A stretch of 64,000 nucleotides of DNA from Desulfuromonadales bacterium (lineage in GTDB: Bacteria > Desulfobacterota > Desulfuromonadia > Desulfuromonadales > JAGXHI01), in assembly GCA_024636295.1 (NCBI GenBank), contig JAGXHI010000007.1, forward strand, positions 60,983 to 124,982, written 5' to 3'. The position numbers and the translations under genes are program-made. Below are positions 40,965 to 52,414 of the stretch, in pieces. Numbering within the stretch: the stretch's first letter is position 1; each line of letters begins with the position of its first letter. The notes under the pieces were generated by a model. The model saw only the letters and a list, made by a program, of their open reading frames with translations, searched no databases and was not told where the DNA came from.

Positions 40965-41157
40965 TGAAAATTCTCCCAACATCTTTTTTCCGGGAAATGA
41001 GCGACGAACTGCGCCCATTGCTTTTCCAATGAAAGAAAATATGAATTTTAATAAAAAATGGTTGATTTTTTTTTAAAATTCCCTAAAGTTGGGAAAGGCT
41101 AAAGGTTTCCCGGTTCTCCGGGGGGGAATGTCACAGTTTTCTTCAAGGAGTAAAAAG

Positions 41158-41370
41158 ATGAGTGAAAGTGGCAAAGTGAAATGGTTCAATGACGCGAAAG
41201 GTTTCGGCTTTATCGAGCAGGAGGGGGGCCCGGATGTTTTCGTCCACTTTTCAGCCATTGAGATGGATGGATTTAAAACCCTCGCGGAAGGGGATCCGGT
41301 AACCTTTACCATTGTGGACGGTCCCAAGGGGCCTCAGGCGCAGAACGTGATGCGTGCCGGCGCCGCCTGA
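41158..41370 (+). CDS. Cold shock domain protein
   Basis: 70 residues, the typical CspA length, with both RNA-binding motifs: KGFGFIEQ and DVFVHFSAI, starting [18 protein letters not shown]. It binds single-stranded nucleic acids as an RNA chaperone. AGGAG seven bases before the ATG; an upstream ATG at 41089 is rejected because it lacks both RBS and family match. A perfect intrinsic terminator follows. Confidence 0.95.
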   Translation: MSESGKVKWFNDAKGFGFIEQEGGPDVFVHFSAIEMDGFKTLAEGDPVTFTIVDGPKGPQAQNVMRAGAA

Positions 41371-41391
41371 TAAGATTTCGCCTAAGATTTC

Positions 41392-41424
41392 GAAAGCCCC
41401 GCCGTCGGCGGGGCTTTCTTTTTT
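41392..41424 (+). terminator. Intrinsic terminator of the cold-shock gene
   Basis: GAAAGCCCCGCC and GGCGGGGCTTTC form a 12-bp perfect stem with a three-base loop, followed by six T. It separates the cold-shock gene from serA. Confidence 0.9.
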
Positions 41425-41550
41425 GGAATGCTTCAGCCCCCCATTTCCTCTCCGGGCGGGGCGGGATTCCTTGACATTCCGGAAGGGTACTGCTAATTTA
41501 CCTGTTTGGAAAATGGGTGGTTCCCGTTCGGTCAACCAGCAGGGGTTTTC

Positions 41551-43134
41551 ATGAAAGTCCTGGTCTCGGACAAATTTTCTCCGGAAGGCCTTCAGGTTTT
41601 CAAGAATGCCGAAGGAATTGAACTGGAGTACCATCCGGGCCTTTCCGCGGAGGAACTGCGGGAGAAGGTGGCGGACATCGATGCCCTTGTTGTCAGGGGC
41701 GGCACCCATGTCACCCCCGAAGTCTTTCAGGCAGCGAAGAAGCTGCGGGTGGTGGGACGGGCAGGCATCGGCCTGGAGAATATCGACATCGATGCCGCCA
41801 ACAGCCATGGGGTGGTGATCATGAACACCCCTTTCGGCAGCACGACGACCAGCGCCGAGCACACCATCGCCATGCTGATGGCTCTGGCCCGCAATATACC
41901 GGAAGCGAACCGCTCCACAAAGAACCGCGCCTGGGAAAAAGATCGGTTCACGGGAGTGGAAATCGCCGGCAAGATCCTGGGGGTTATCGGCGCGGGAAAA
42001 ATCGGCCGACTGGTCGTGGAACGCGCCCTCGGCCTGAAAATGAGGGTGATCGTCTACGATCCCTACCTTACGGAAGATATGGTCCGACGACTGGGAGCGG
42101 AACTGGTCGAGTTCGATCAACTGATTTCCCGCTCTGATTTCATCACTCTGCATATCCCCCTGAATTCCGAAACGGCCGGGATATTGAACGAAGAGTCCCT
42201 GCGGAAGGTCAAACCGGACTGCCGGATCATCAACTGCGCCATCGGAGGGCTGATCGACGAGCAGGCTCTTGCCGCCGCCATCAGTGAGGGACGCATCGCC
42301 GGCGCTGCGCTGGATGTGTTTTCCAAAGAGCCGCCGGAAATAGACAATCCGCTCCTGTCCCTGGAGGAGGTCATCTGCACGCCCCATCTGAGGGCCGCCA
42401 CCCTGGATGCTCAAAAGAACGTGACGGTGCAGATGGCCCGGCAGATCCTTGATTTTCTGCAGAAGGGGATCGTGAGCAATGCAGTCAACATGCCCTCGGT
42501 CAGCCTTGACCTTCAGGCGGCAATTCGCCCGTATGTCAACCTTGCCGAAAAACTCGGTTCTTTTCAGGCGCAGCTCTCCGCCCGGGGGCTGAAGAACGTT
42601 TCCGTGGAATATGCCGGAGCGGTTACCGAGCATCCCACCGGTCCCCTGACCATGGCGCTGCTCAAAGGACTTCTCACGCCCATGATCGGTCCCATGGTGA
42701 ATTACGTCAATGCCCCTCACCTGGCCAGGGAACGGGGAATTCGGGTGGTCGAGGCGAAAAGCAACGTGACGGAGGGGTTCGCCAACATGATCCGCCTGAC
42801 CGTCACCGGTCCGGAAGGCGAACAGTCGGTCTGCGGCGCTCTTTTCGGAGAAGGCGATTACCGCATCGTCCGGGTCAACGACCATCACGTGGAAGCGGTC
42901 CCCGAAGGATTTATTCTCGTTCTTCACAACGACGATCGACCCGGAGTGATCGGATTTATCGGACAGGTCCTGTCGGAGGCCAATATCAATATCGCCATGA
43001 TGAATCTTTCAAGACGAAAGATAAATGGCAAGGCCATTTCCATGATCAGCGTAGACCAGAAAATTCCCGACCGGGTGCTCCAGAAACTTCGCGATAACGA
43101 GCATATTCTTTCAGCCATCCAGGTCAATCTCTGA
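41551..43134 (+). CDS. serA: D-3-phosphoglycerate dehydrogenase
   Basis: 527 residues. Catalytic domain with VVRGGTHVTPEVF, NAD-binding GAGKIGRLV, the active-site segment NCAIGGLIDEQAL and the H of TPHLRAAT, then an intervening domain and a C-terminal ACT domain (HNDDRPGVIGFIGQVLSEAN). The long, ACT-bearing form uses NAD and is usually feedback-inhibited by serine. It makes 3-phosphohydroxypyruvate, first step of serine synthesis. Start chosen at 41551, preceded by AGGGG; the upstream ATG at 41506 adds no conserved sequence. HisZ follows 79 bases on. Confidence 0.95.
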   Translation: MKVLVSDKFSPEGLQVFKNAEGIELEYHPGLSAEELREKVADIDALVVRGGTHVTPEVFQAAKKLRVVGRAGIGLENIDIDAANSHGVVIMNTPFGSTTTSAEHTIAMLMALARNIPEANRSTKNRAWEKDRFTGVEIAGKILGVIGAGKIGRLVVERALGLKMRVIVYDPYLTEDMVRRLGAELVEFDQLISRSDFITLHIPLNSETAGILNEESLRKVKPDCRIINCAIGGLIDEQALAAAISEGRIAGAALDVFSKEPPEIDNPLLSLEEVICTPHLRAATLDAQKNVTVQMARQILDFLQKGIVSNAVNMPSVSLDLQAAIRPYVNLAEKLGSFQAQLSARGLKNVSVEYAGAVTEHPTGPLTMALLKGLLTPMIGPMVNYVNAPHLARERGIRVVEAKSNVTEGFANMIRLTVTGPEGEQSVCGALFGEGDYRIVRVNDHHVEAVPEGFILVLHNDDRPGVIGFIGQVLSEANINIAMMNLSRRKINGKAISMISVDQKIPDRVLQKLRDNEHILSAIQVNL

Positions 43135-43213
43135 CCCCGGGCTTTTTCCTGCCGCCTATGCCATGAATTCTGAATATCCCTACTCAACCTCGAACCTGGA
43201 AAGGAGCGGTTCC

Positions 43214-45810
<2,597 letters not shown>

Positions 45811-45872
45811 GCGAAAAAAATCCCGCTGTTTCTTTTTCGTCTCAAAAAAGATGACCGCGCAAAAACCTTGTA

Positions 45873-45998
45873 GATGGCTAAGCAAAAATTTCGTCCCACA
45901 AGGCTTAGCGGTTTTTCAGGGGCGAAGGCATACGTCCGGTATGTTGAGGTCCTGAAAAAACGCCGTAACGCGTGGGGCGGACTTTTTGCGACGCCATC
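45873..45998. repeat. MITE-like hairpin element between purA and tRNA genes
   Basis: It begins GATGGCTAAGCAAAAA and ends TTTTTGCGACGCCATC, whose inverse is GATGGCGTCGCAAAAA, so the 16-base termini match at 13 positions. Inside, TTTTTCAGG and CCTGAAAAA plus CATAC/GTATG can form a second hairpin. About 126 bp. I recall similar intergenic elements in Geobacter relatives; no transposase lies nearby. Confidence 0.6.
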
Positions 45999-46008
45999 AA
46001 AAAAGGGG

Positions 46009-46037
46009 TTGACTTCCCCCGGAAGATCCAGTATATA
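46009..46037 (+). promoter_or_regulatory. Sigma70 promoter of the tRNA genes
   Basis: TTGACT, a 17-base spacer, then TATATA at 46032-46037. The tRNA-Lys starts 17 bases after the -10 box, as expected for a stable-RNA promoter. Confidence 0.75.
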
Positions 46038-46053
46038 TTTCCACCTGTTGCGG

Positions 46054-46129
46054 GAGCCGCTAGCTCAGTTGGTAGAGCATCTGACTTTTAATCAGATGGT
46101 CGTAGGTTCGATCCCTACGCGGCTCACCA
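46054..46129 (+). tRNA. tRNA-Lys (UUU)
   Basis: 76 bases with full cloverleaf: acceptor GAGCCGC/GCGGCTC, D arm GCTC/GAGC, anticodon loop CTTTTAA (anticodon TTT), T arm GTAGG/CCTAC with TTCGATC, discriminator A and encoded CCA. Transcribed from the promoter just upstream. Confidence 0.97.
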
Positions 46130-46184
46130 TTATCAACACCGTAACCGCGCGGGGTCATTTCCCGCTGGGTACTTGAAGTTTTAA

Positions 46185-46262
46185 GTCCCTATCGTCTAGC
46201 CTGGCCCAGGACACCGGCCTTTCACGCCGGCGACGGGGGTTCGAATCCCCCTGGGGACGCCA
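46185..46262 (+). tRNA. tRNA-Glu (UUC)
   Basis: 78 bases: acceptor GTCCCTA/TGGGGAC, anticodon stem CCGGC/GCCGG with loop CTTTCAC (anticodon TTC), T arm with TTCGAAT, discriminator G and encoded CCA. It lies 55 bases after tRNA-Lys on the same transcript. Confidence 0.97.
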
Positions 46263-46266
46263 AATG

Positions 46267-46303
46267 AAAACGCCCCTTCCGATTCGTTCGGGAGGGGCGT
46301 TTT
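46267..46303 (+). terminator. Intrinsic terminator after the tRNA pair
   Basis: AAAACGCCCCTTCC pairs with GGGAGGGGCGTTTT (one G-T pair), loop of nine, then a T-rich tail. The next 370 bases to the KaiC gene show only a putative promoter, TTGACA at 46595-46600 with TAAGGT 18 bases further on. Confidence 0.85.
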
Positions 46304-46681
46304 CTATTTCTCGCGCCGAAAGGTTGGTTGCAAGGAGGGGAAATCCCTTTAGCGGCTCCTTGCACTCGATTACAACAGCCTTCCAGGATACAAAAACCGC
46401 CGGAAAAAATGGCTGGAATTCACTTCTAAAAAAAGACCACCCCTCGAGAAGAAAATGAATGCACATTTCTACGTGTCCACAGGCATCCTTCCATATACAC
46501 AACCTTTCTTAGACATGGTCTCTTTCCGGACAAAAAGAGCAATGAGGGGAATAGAGCAGTATCACCGATCGCATGGCGATTAGATTTTACTTAATTGACA
46601 GTTAAAGATGTGGAGCGGTAAGGTAAATTGTACAATTAAGAGAAGGAAAAGATTGTTTTTTTACTTTAGTGGAGCGGCGAA

Positions 46682-48008
46682 TTGAAAGAAAAAAAGACAC
46701 GCACTGGAATCGAGGGACTGGATAACATCACCGACGGCGGCCTTCCGCGCCACCGGATAACCGTCATCGAAGGGGGGGCCGGGCAGCGGCAAGACACTCC
46801 TCGCCTGGGCCTTCCTCCGAAACGGCGCAACGGAATCCGGGGAAAAAGGCCTGATGGTCTCCTTTGACCAGACCGAGCAGGAGCTTGTCGACGACCTGGA
46901 GGGGATTGGCATTCTCCTTCGGGACCATCTGGAAAAGGATCTCTTCATTTACACCATCTCCACCGATGCCTATGCTGATCACATCGCCGGCGAATTCTCC
47001 CTCGATTCGGTTCATTCCCTCCTTCAGATGGCCCCGGATGTGAATCTCCTGCGAAAAGAAGTCAGCCGCTTCTTCACAAAGCTCAAGGGACTCGGGATTA
47101 CCTCTCTTATTATCTCCGAGAGAGGACAACGCGATTTCGACCTCGATTTTCTGAGCGACTGCAACATCATGCTCGACATGCGCCTGGAAGAGGAGCAGTC
47201 GACCCGCCGGATCTGCGTGACAAAACTGCGCGGCTCCTCCCACCAGACCAACGAGTTCCCCTTCCTGATCGGAGAAGAAGGAATTCAGGTTCTTCCTCTG
47301 ACATCGATCCGGATGGACTACGAAACGCCGGATGACCGGATTCCCACCCGTATCCCTGGGTTCGACCGCATGCTCGAGGACAAGGGGTATTTTAAAGGCA
47401 GCTCCATCCTGATCTCCGGGACCCCCGGCACCGGGAAGACCTCCCTGGCTCTCTGGCTGGCCGATGCAGCCTGCCTCACGGATTCGAAAACCCTGTTTTT
47501 TTCCTTTGAGGAGTCGGAATCTCAACTCCTGCGTAACATAGGAACCCTTGGCCTCGACCTGTCGAAGCACTGCGGCTCGGGTTGCCTTCATTTCCACACG
47601 GGAAGTTCTTCCGAGTTTTCCATGGAGCATCATGTCGGGCGTTTTCTGAGCCTCTGCAGGACGGTGGGGCCGGACCTGGTCGTCTTCGACCCGGTTTCAA
47701 ACATGATAAATGTCGGCAGTCCCTATCAGGTGAAGAATTTACTGATGCGGATGATCGACTTCTTCAAAAGGTGCCAGATCACCTCGATCTTTACCAGTTT
47801 GGCCTACGAGGAAGGCGCCTCCAAGGAGGTCGCCATGGAGATCTCCTCCCTGATGGACCTCTGGATCCGTCTCGACTCCACGAAAGTGGGGGACAAACGG
47901 AAAAAGACCCTCCAGATCGTCAAGGCCAGGGGGATCGACTGCGATACTTCCGACAAACAACTCATCATGGGCCAAGGCCGGATCGCAGTGGAGGACCTCG
48001 TCATATGA
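46682..48008 (+). pseudogene. kaiC: KaiC-like RecA-fold ATPase with frameshift in first Walker A
   Basis: The first frame (TTG at 46682, GGAG seven bases upstream) gives TGIEGLDNITDGGLPRHRIT and breaks at seven G, 46772-46778. With six G it reads EGGPGSGKTLLAWAFL, a normal Walker A, and joins the second frame (MVSFDQTEQEL). That frame holds a second KaiC domain with SGTPGTGKTSLALWLA and LVVFDPVSNM. Restored, the protein has about 441 residues, the two-domain KaiC2-like size. The gene overlaps kaiB by 4 bases. Either a sequencing error, a phase-variable G tract, or a genuine mutation; the downstream frame is otherwise intact. Confidence 0.75.
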
Positions 48009-48307
48009 AACCGACGCCTCCCGAGAGGTGGAAACTGACCCTGGTTCTGCTGTCCGACGACGAGCTCTCCGCCATCGCCCGGGAGAACATCGAGGATATC
48101 TGCCGCAAGGAACTTAACGGTTGCCGAATCGAGATGGTCGATGCCGCAGCCGACCTCGACTTCCTGAAAAAACACCAGCTTTTCGCCATTCCCACCCTGA
48201 TTCGGGAGAGTCCCGCCCCGATAAAGAAGATCATCGGTTCGCTGACCAACCGACAGATCGTATTGAAGGAACTTGGCATTACCGCCGGCACCGTCCGCTC
48301 TCCCTGA
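48005..48307 (+). CDS. kaiB: KaiB-like thioredoxin-fold protein
   Basis: 100 residues, KaiB fold: LTLVLLSDDELSAIARENIE, then DLDFLKKHQLFAIPTLIRES and the final KIIGSL. KaiB partners bind KaiC and gate its output. The ATGA overlap with kaiC means the two are translated together. Non-cyanobacterial KaiBC pairs act in stress and sensory signalling without necessarily a clock. Confidence 0.8.
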   Translation: MKPTPPERWKLTLVLLSDDELSAIARENIEDICRKELNGCRIEMVDAAADLDFLKKHQLFAIPTLIRESPAPIKKIIGSLTNRQIVLKELGITAGTVRSP

Positions 48308-48441
48308 AATGTTCCGCCAGGCTCTTTCGAGCGGAATCGGTGTCGATATTTGCCGTGCCGCTGCAGCCACGCGTGGGTGATATCCGATGAAATGGTCAGT
48401 CAAGGAGAAGGGCCGCAGCCAATTCGAGAGGGCGGACGGAG

Positions 48442-51400
48442 CTAGGACCCGGCCGTTTCGTCCAGAAGGTCGACGAACCGATCCACCGGGAGGGGGGGAC
48501 TGAAGAAATATCCCTGATAGACGTCGCAGCGGTTGGCCCGCAGAAAGGCAAGCTGCTCCGCCTCCTCCACCCCCTCGGCGACCGCCTCGATCCGCAGGTT
48601 GTGCGCGATGGCGATGATGCTTTCGGCCACGGCGGCGCTGCCCGGATCAACCTCTACCCCGTTGATGAAAGAGCGGTCGATCTTCAGCCGGTCGACGGGG
48701 AAGAGCCTGAGATAGTTGAGGCTGGAGTAGCCGGTGCCGAAATCGTCCAGACTGAGGGTGACTCCGAGCCCCTTCAGGCGTTTCATCAGCTCTACGGCCT
48801 GTTCCGGTTTGTCCATCACCATGCTCTCCGTAAGCTCCAGGTCGAGCCACCGGGGCTCCAGCCCGCTGGTCTCCAGCGCCTCCGAGACGATCTGCACCAG
48901 GTGATCGTTCCGAAACTGCCTTGCCGAGATGTTGACCGCTATCGACATGGGGGCGAAGCCCCGCTCCTGAAATGAACGGTTGATTCGGCAGGCCTCTCTC
49001 AGAACCCAGGTGCCGAGAGGTTCGATCAGGCCCGTCTGTTCGGCCAGGGGAATAAAGGACCCCGGCGAAACCATCCCCCTTTTCGGGTGTTTCCATCGCA
49101 CCAGAGCCTCGCATCCTACAATCCGGCCGCTCGCCACCTCCACCTTGGGCTGGAGGTGAAGAAGGAACTCGTCCTTCTCCAGTGCCCTGCGCAGGTCGGC
49201 CTCCAGATTGACGATCTCCCGAATGTCGATATCGAGATCTTCGGTGAACAGGTGGCATGTGCCGCCCCCCTCCTTCTTGGCTTTGTACATGGCCAAGTCG
49301 GCCTTGCGGATGAGGGTGTCCTCATCTTCGCCATGCTCCGGAAAGAGGCTGATGCCGCAGCTGGCCGTGATCTGCAGCTCTGTTTTTCCGATCGTGAAGG
49401 GAGGAGCGAGCGCGGCATGGATCTTCTTTTTGATCGTCTCGGCTGAACCCGACTGCTTCACGTCGCGAGAGAGGATCACGAACTCGTCCCCGCCCAGCCT
49501 TGCCAGGGTGTCCTGGGCGCGGATGTTACCCTCCAGCCGCTCGGCGACCCGCTTGAGGAGCTCGTTGCCGAAATGGTGTCCCAGGCTGTCGTTGATGACC
49601 TGGAACCGGTCCAGGTCGAGCAGGAAGACACCAAAGTCCGTCCCACTTCGGCGGCTCTGGGCTACGGCCTGGTTGATGCGGTCGCTCAGAAGGTTACGGT
49701 TCGGCAGTCCCGTGAGCTCGTCGAAGTTGGAGCGGCGCGCCAGCTCTTCCTCGTAGCTTTTCTGCTCCGTGAGATCGTCGATGATGCTGACGAAGTGGGT
49801 CACCTCGCCGGCCTCGTTTGATACCGGTGCGATGGTCAGGTTGTTCCAGAAGAGGCTACCGTCCTTGCGGTAGTTGCGAAGAAGGGACTTGATGGGTCGT
49901 CGTTCGGCTACCGCCGAGCCGATGTCGACTATTTCCTTCTGGTTGGTGTCATCCCTTGACAGGAAGCGGGGGTTGCGGCCCAGCACCTCTTCGGAGGAGA
50001 ACCCCGTGATTTTCTCGAACGCTGCATTGACATAGATGAGCGGCGTGTCGGGGAGGCTCGCCTCGCTGATCATGATTCCATTGACGCTCGCTTCGATCGC
50101 CTGGTTGCGAAGGTGCAGCATCTCCATGGCCTGCTGATGGGACCTTTCGGTGCGCAGGGAGCGGATGCCGTAGGCCAGGTCGTCGGCCAGCTCCTTCAAC
50201 AGGTAGACCTCCGCACTGAAGAACCCCTCCTCCGAGGAGAAAATCAGCAGGCAGCCGAGGTTCTCCCCCTGGCTCTCCAGGGCGAGGGAGTAGCAAGACC
50301 GGATACCCATCTGCTCCAGGCGCCTGCGGCAGGTCTCCCCCTTGCAGAGGGTGGTCTTTGTCAGCGGCACCTCTCGGCTGAAATGCTGTCGGCAGGATTC
50401 GGCCAGGTATCCGGCCGTCTCGCACTCACCGCCCTCCGCGCAGGGGAACAGATCGCCGGCGCTCTCAGGATGCGTGGTACGGGCGTATTCCCTTGACTCC
50501 TTGTCGATAAGCCAGATCATCGCAAGGGGATAGGTCCCGGAGTCGCAGAGATGGCCGGCGATGTTGCTCTTGAGCTCCTCCTCCGTTCGGGCTTTGAGCA
50601 GCGCCTGGTTGCACCCCATGATTATGCTGAGGGTCTTGTTGGTCCTCTGCAGCTCCAGCTTGGCGTTCTTCTCCTGGGTGATGTCCTGGATCGTGCCCAC
50701 CGAGTAGAGGGGCCGGCCCTCTTCATCGTAACTCAGGGACGCGGAGATGAGCCCCCAGATTATCCGGCCATCCTTGGTGACGTACCTCTTCTCCCTCTGG
50801 TAGACGCTTCCATCTCCCCCGAGGTACTCCAGATATTTTTCCCGGTCGGCCTGGAGATCGTCAGGGTGGGTGATGTCGAAGGGGGTCATCTCCAGCAGCT
50901 CTTCGGGGGTGTATCCGAGCATGCGGCAATAGGTGTCGTTCACTTTCACGAAGCGAAGATCGGGTCCGACCAGGGCCGTCCCGACCGCGGAGTTTTCGAA
51001 GAAGGCCCTGTTCTGCTCCTCGCTGACCCGGAGCTTCTGCAGGCTTATCTGATTTTCGGTCACATCGATAAAGAGGGTGGCGAACCGGCCGTTTTCCTGG
51101 GGAAAGGCTCGCACTTCAAACCATTTTTTCAGGGGCTCGAAATACCTTATGAAGGTGGTCGGTTCACCCTCCAGGGCCACTTTGCCGTAAATCTCGACCC
51201 ATTTCTCAGAGAGGTCTGGAAGGATTTCCAGAGCGGTCCTTCCGACGACCTCTCCCCTCGTGAGGCCCGTAAGTTTCTCGAAGGCGGGATTGATATCGAG
51301 GAACCGGTAGTCGACTGGGGCGCCGTTTCCGTCGCAGAGGATCTCGTGGAGGGCGAAGCCGCTCAGCATCTCATGAAAGAGGCTGTAGTAGCGACGCTCC

Positions 51401-51843
51401 TGCTTTTGGTAGTCGGCCTTGAGCCGGACGTGAGACCGCAGGAACTCCTTCTGGGCCAGAGCCCGGTCGACGGCGTGGGGCAGTCGTTCCAGGTCGTCCT
51501 TGCGCAGGTAGTCGACGGCGCCGAGCCTGACGGCCTCGGCCGCCTTGGGGCCGCCGCTCCACCCGGTGATGACGATGAGGGGCAGGTCGAGACCCTTCTT
51601 GGCAAGTAACTCCAGCGCCTCCGTGGCACCGAAGCCAGGAATGTGGAAGTCGGCCAGGATGATGTCCGGCCGGGGCTCAAGCGCCCCCTCGAATTCTTCC
51701 CGTCCCGAAACCAGTTCCCATTCGAAAGAGAAGCCTGAGCCGGTCAGGGTCTCGGCCATGAGCCGGGCGTCCCCTGGATTGTCCTCGAGGATAAGAATGC
51801 GCAAAACACGGGGAGGGGAATCGTTCTCGATGGAAGACGTCAT
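48442..51843 (-). CDS. REC-PAS-PAS-GAF-PAS-GGDEF-EAL signalling protein
   Basis: 1133 residues from the ATG at 51843 (GAGGGG about 8 bases upstream; the longer upstream frame is rejected). N-terminal receiver (LILEDNPGDARLM, phospho-acceptor in IILADFHIPG), two PAS domains, a GAF domain (about 400-560), a third PAS, then an intact GGDEF (RLGGDEFV) and EAL (CEALVRWKHP, DDFGTGYSSLNYL) with the conserved catalytic residues. It could both make and break cyclic di-GMP, controlled by phosphorylation and internal ligands. It is convergent with kaiBC, in the same signalling cluster. Confidence 0.92.
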   Translation of the reverse strand: MTSSIENDSPPRVLRILILEDNPGDARLMAETLTGSGFSFEWELVSGREEFEGALEPRPDIILADFHIPGFGATEALELLAKKGLDLPLIVITGWSGGPKAAEAVRLGAVDYLRKDDLERLPHAVDRALAQKEFLRSHVRLKADYQKQERRYYSLFHEMLSGFALHEILCDGNGAPVDYRFLDINPAFEKLTGLTRGEVVGRTALEILPDLSEKWVEIYGKVALEGEPTTFIRYFEPLKKWFEVRAFPQENGRFATLFIDVTENQISLQKLRVSEEQNRAFFENSAVGTALVGPDLRFVKVNDTYCRMLGYTPEELLEMTPFDITHPDDLQADREKYLEYLGGDGSVYQREKRYVTKDGRIIWGLISASLSYDEEGRPLYSVGTIQDITQEKNAKLELQRTNKTLSIIMGCNQALLKARTEEELKSNIAGHLCDSGTYPLAMIWLIDKESREYARTTHPESAGDLFPCAEGGECETAGYLAESCRQHFSREVPLTKTTLCKGETCRRRLEQMGIRSCYSLALESQGENLGCLLIFSSEEGFFSAEVYLLKELADDLAYGIRSLRTERSHQQAMEMLHLRNQAIEASVNGIMISEASLPDTPLIYVNAAFEKITGFSSEEVLGRNPRFLSRDDTNQKEIVDIGSAVAERRPIKSLLRNYRKDGSLFWNNLTIAPVSNEAGEVTHFVSIIDDLTEQKSYEEELARRSNFDELTGLPNRNLLSDRINQAVAQSRRSGTDFGVFLLDLDRFQVINDSLGHHFGNELLKRVAERLEGNIRAQDTLARLGGDEFVILSRDVKQSGSAETIKKKIHAALAPPFTIGKTELQITASCGISLFPEHGEDEDTLIRKADLAMYKAKKEGGGTCHLFTEDLDIDIREIVNLEADLRRALEKDEFLLHLQPKVEVASGRIVGCEALVRWKHPKRGMVSPGSFIPLAEQTGLIEPLGTWVLREACRINRSFQERGFAPMSIAVNISARQFRNDHLVQIVSEALETSGLEPRWLDLELTESMVMDKPEQAVELMKRLKGLGVTLSLDDFGTGYSSLNYLRLFPVDRLKIDRSFINGVEVDPGSAAVAESIIAIAHNLRIEAVAEGVEEAEQLAFLRANRCDVYQGYFFSPPLPVDRFVDLLDETAGS

Positions 51844-52414
51844 TTGGAGTCCCCTCTTGAGGCAATCGGTCGGCAGGCGATAAAAAAAGAAGAATCGCTG
51901 GACTATGGGTCGGAGGCGGTTCTCCTTTAAGTGACAGGTTTGTCGGCCATGTTTCGCTTCTGCATTGTCAAGTAAAACGGTGTTCAGAAGATACAGCACC
52001 GGGAAGGGGGAGGTCAAGAAAACTTGTTTACTTACCGGAAGGGAATGCATTATCTTTTGTGGACGGCATGGTTTCCAGAACCATGTAGCGGATCCGGACC
52101 CTTGGACACAAGTTTCCAGCCAGTTTTGGCGGTATCCCAGCGGGGTTCCAAGACATCGGCGGTCTCCTCCAGGAAGGCCCCTTCGCCCAGCGGGCCAGAA
52201 GAGCTGGCAGGAGAAGGTCATCCGCCTTGACGTAACCCCAAAACGGCGCTTCCATTCTGAAGCCGCAGGCTACTCGACCGGACGCTGTGGCTGCCGATCA
52301 TAGACGTTGCGCCTCTTGCCGCACTCGTGGCATCGCCCTCAGGCATTTTTTCCTGATCCGCCTCGTAGAGCGTGTCATGTTTTTCGATGAAATTATTTTG
52401 CCCGGGGTTTACGA
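51844..52414. other. Intergenic region without recognisable feature
   Basis: About 570 bases between two divergently transcribed sensor genes. I see no tRNA, small gene or terminator; it must hold both promoters, which I cannot place. Confidence 0.4.

Noticed and set aside
41040..41157. Cyclic di-GMP riboswitch before the cold-shock gene
   Set aside because: The expected GEMM core sequences are absent; the region only shows a short CCCGG-type hairpin.
41251..42927. 558-codon minus-strand frame
   Set aside because: Antisense to the cold-shock and serA genes, both clearly real.
45874..46176. 100-codon frame running through tRNA-Lys
   Set aside because: It lies in the MITE-like element and the tRNA; no homology pattern and no RBS.
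49800..50060. LOV photosensor in the third PAS domain of the GGDEF-EAL protein
   Set aside because: The motif reads GRNPRFL; the flavin-binding Cys of LOV domains is replaced by Pro.
51844..52221. N-terminal extension of the REC-GGDEF-EAL protein
   Set aside because: The extra 126 residues have no pattern, and a good RBS lies before the ATG at 51843.
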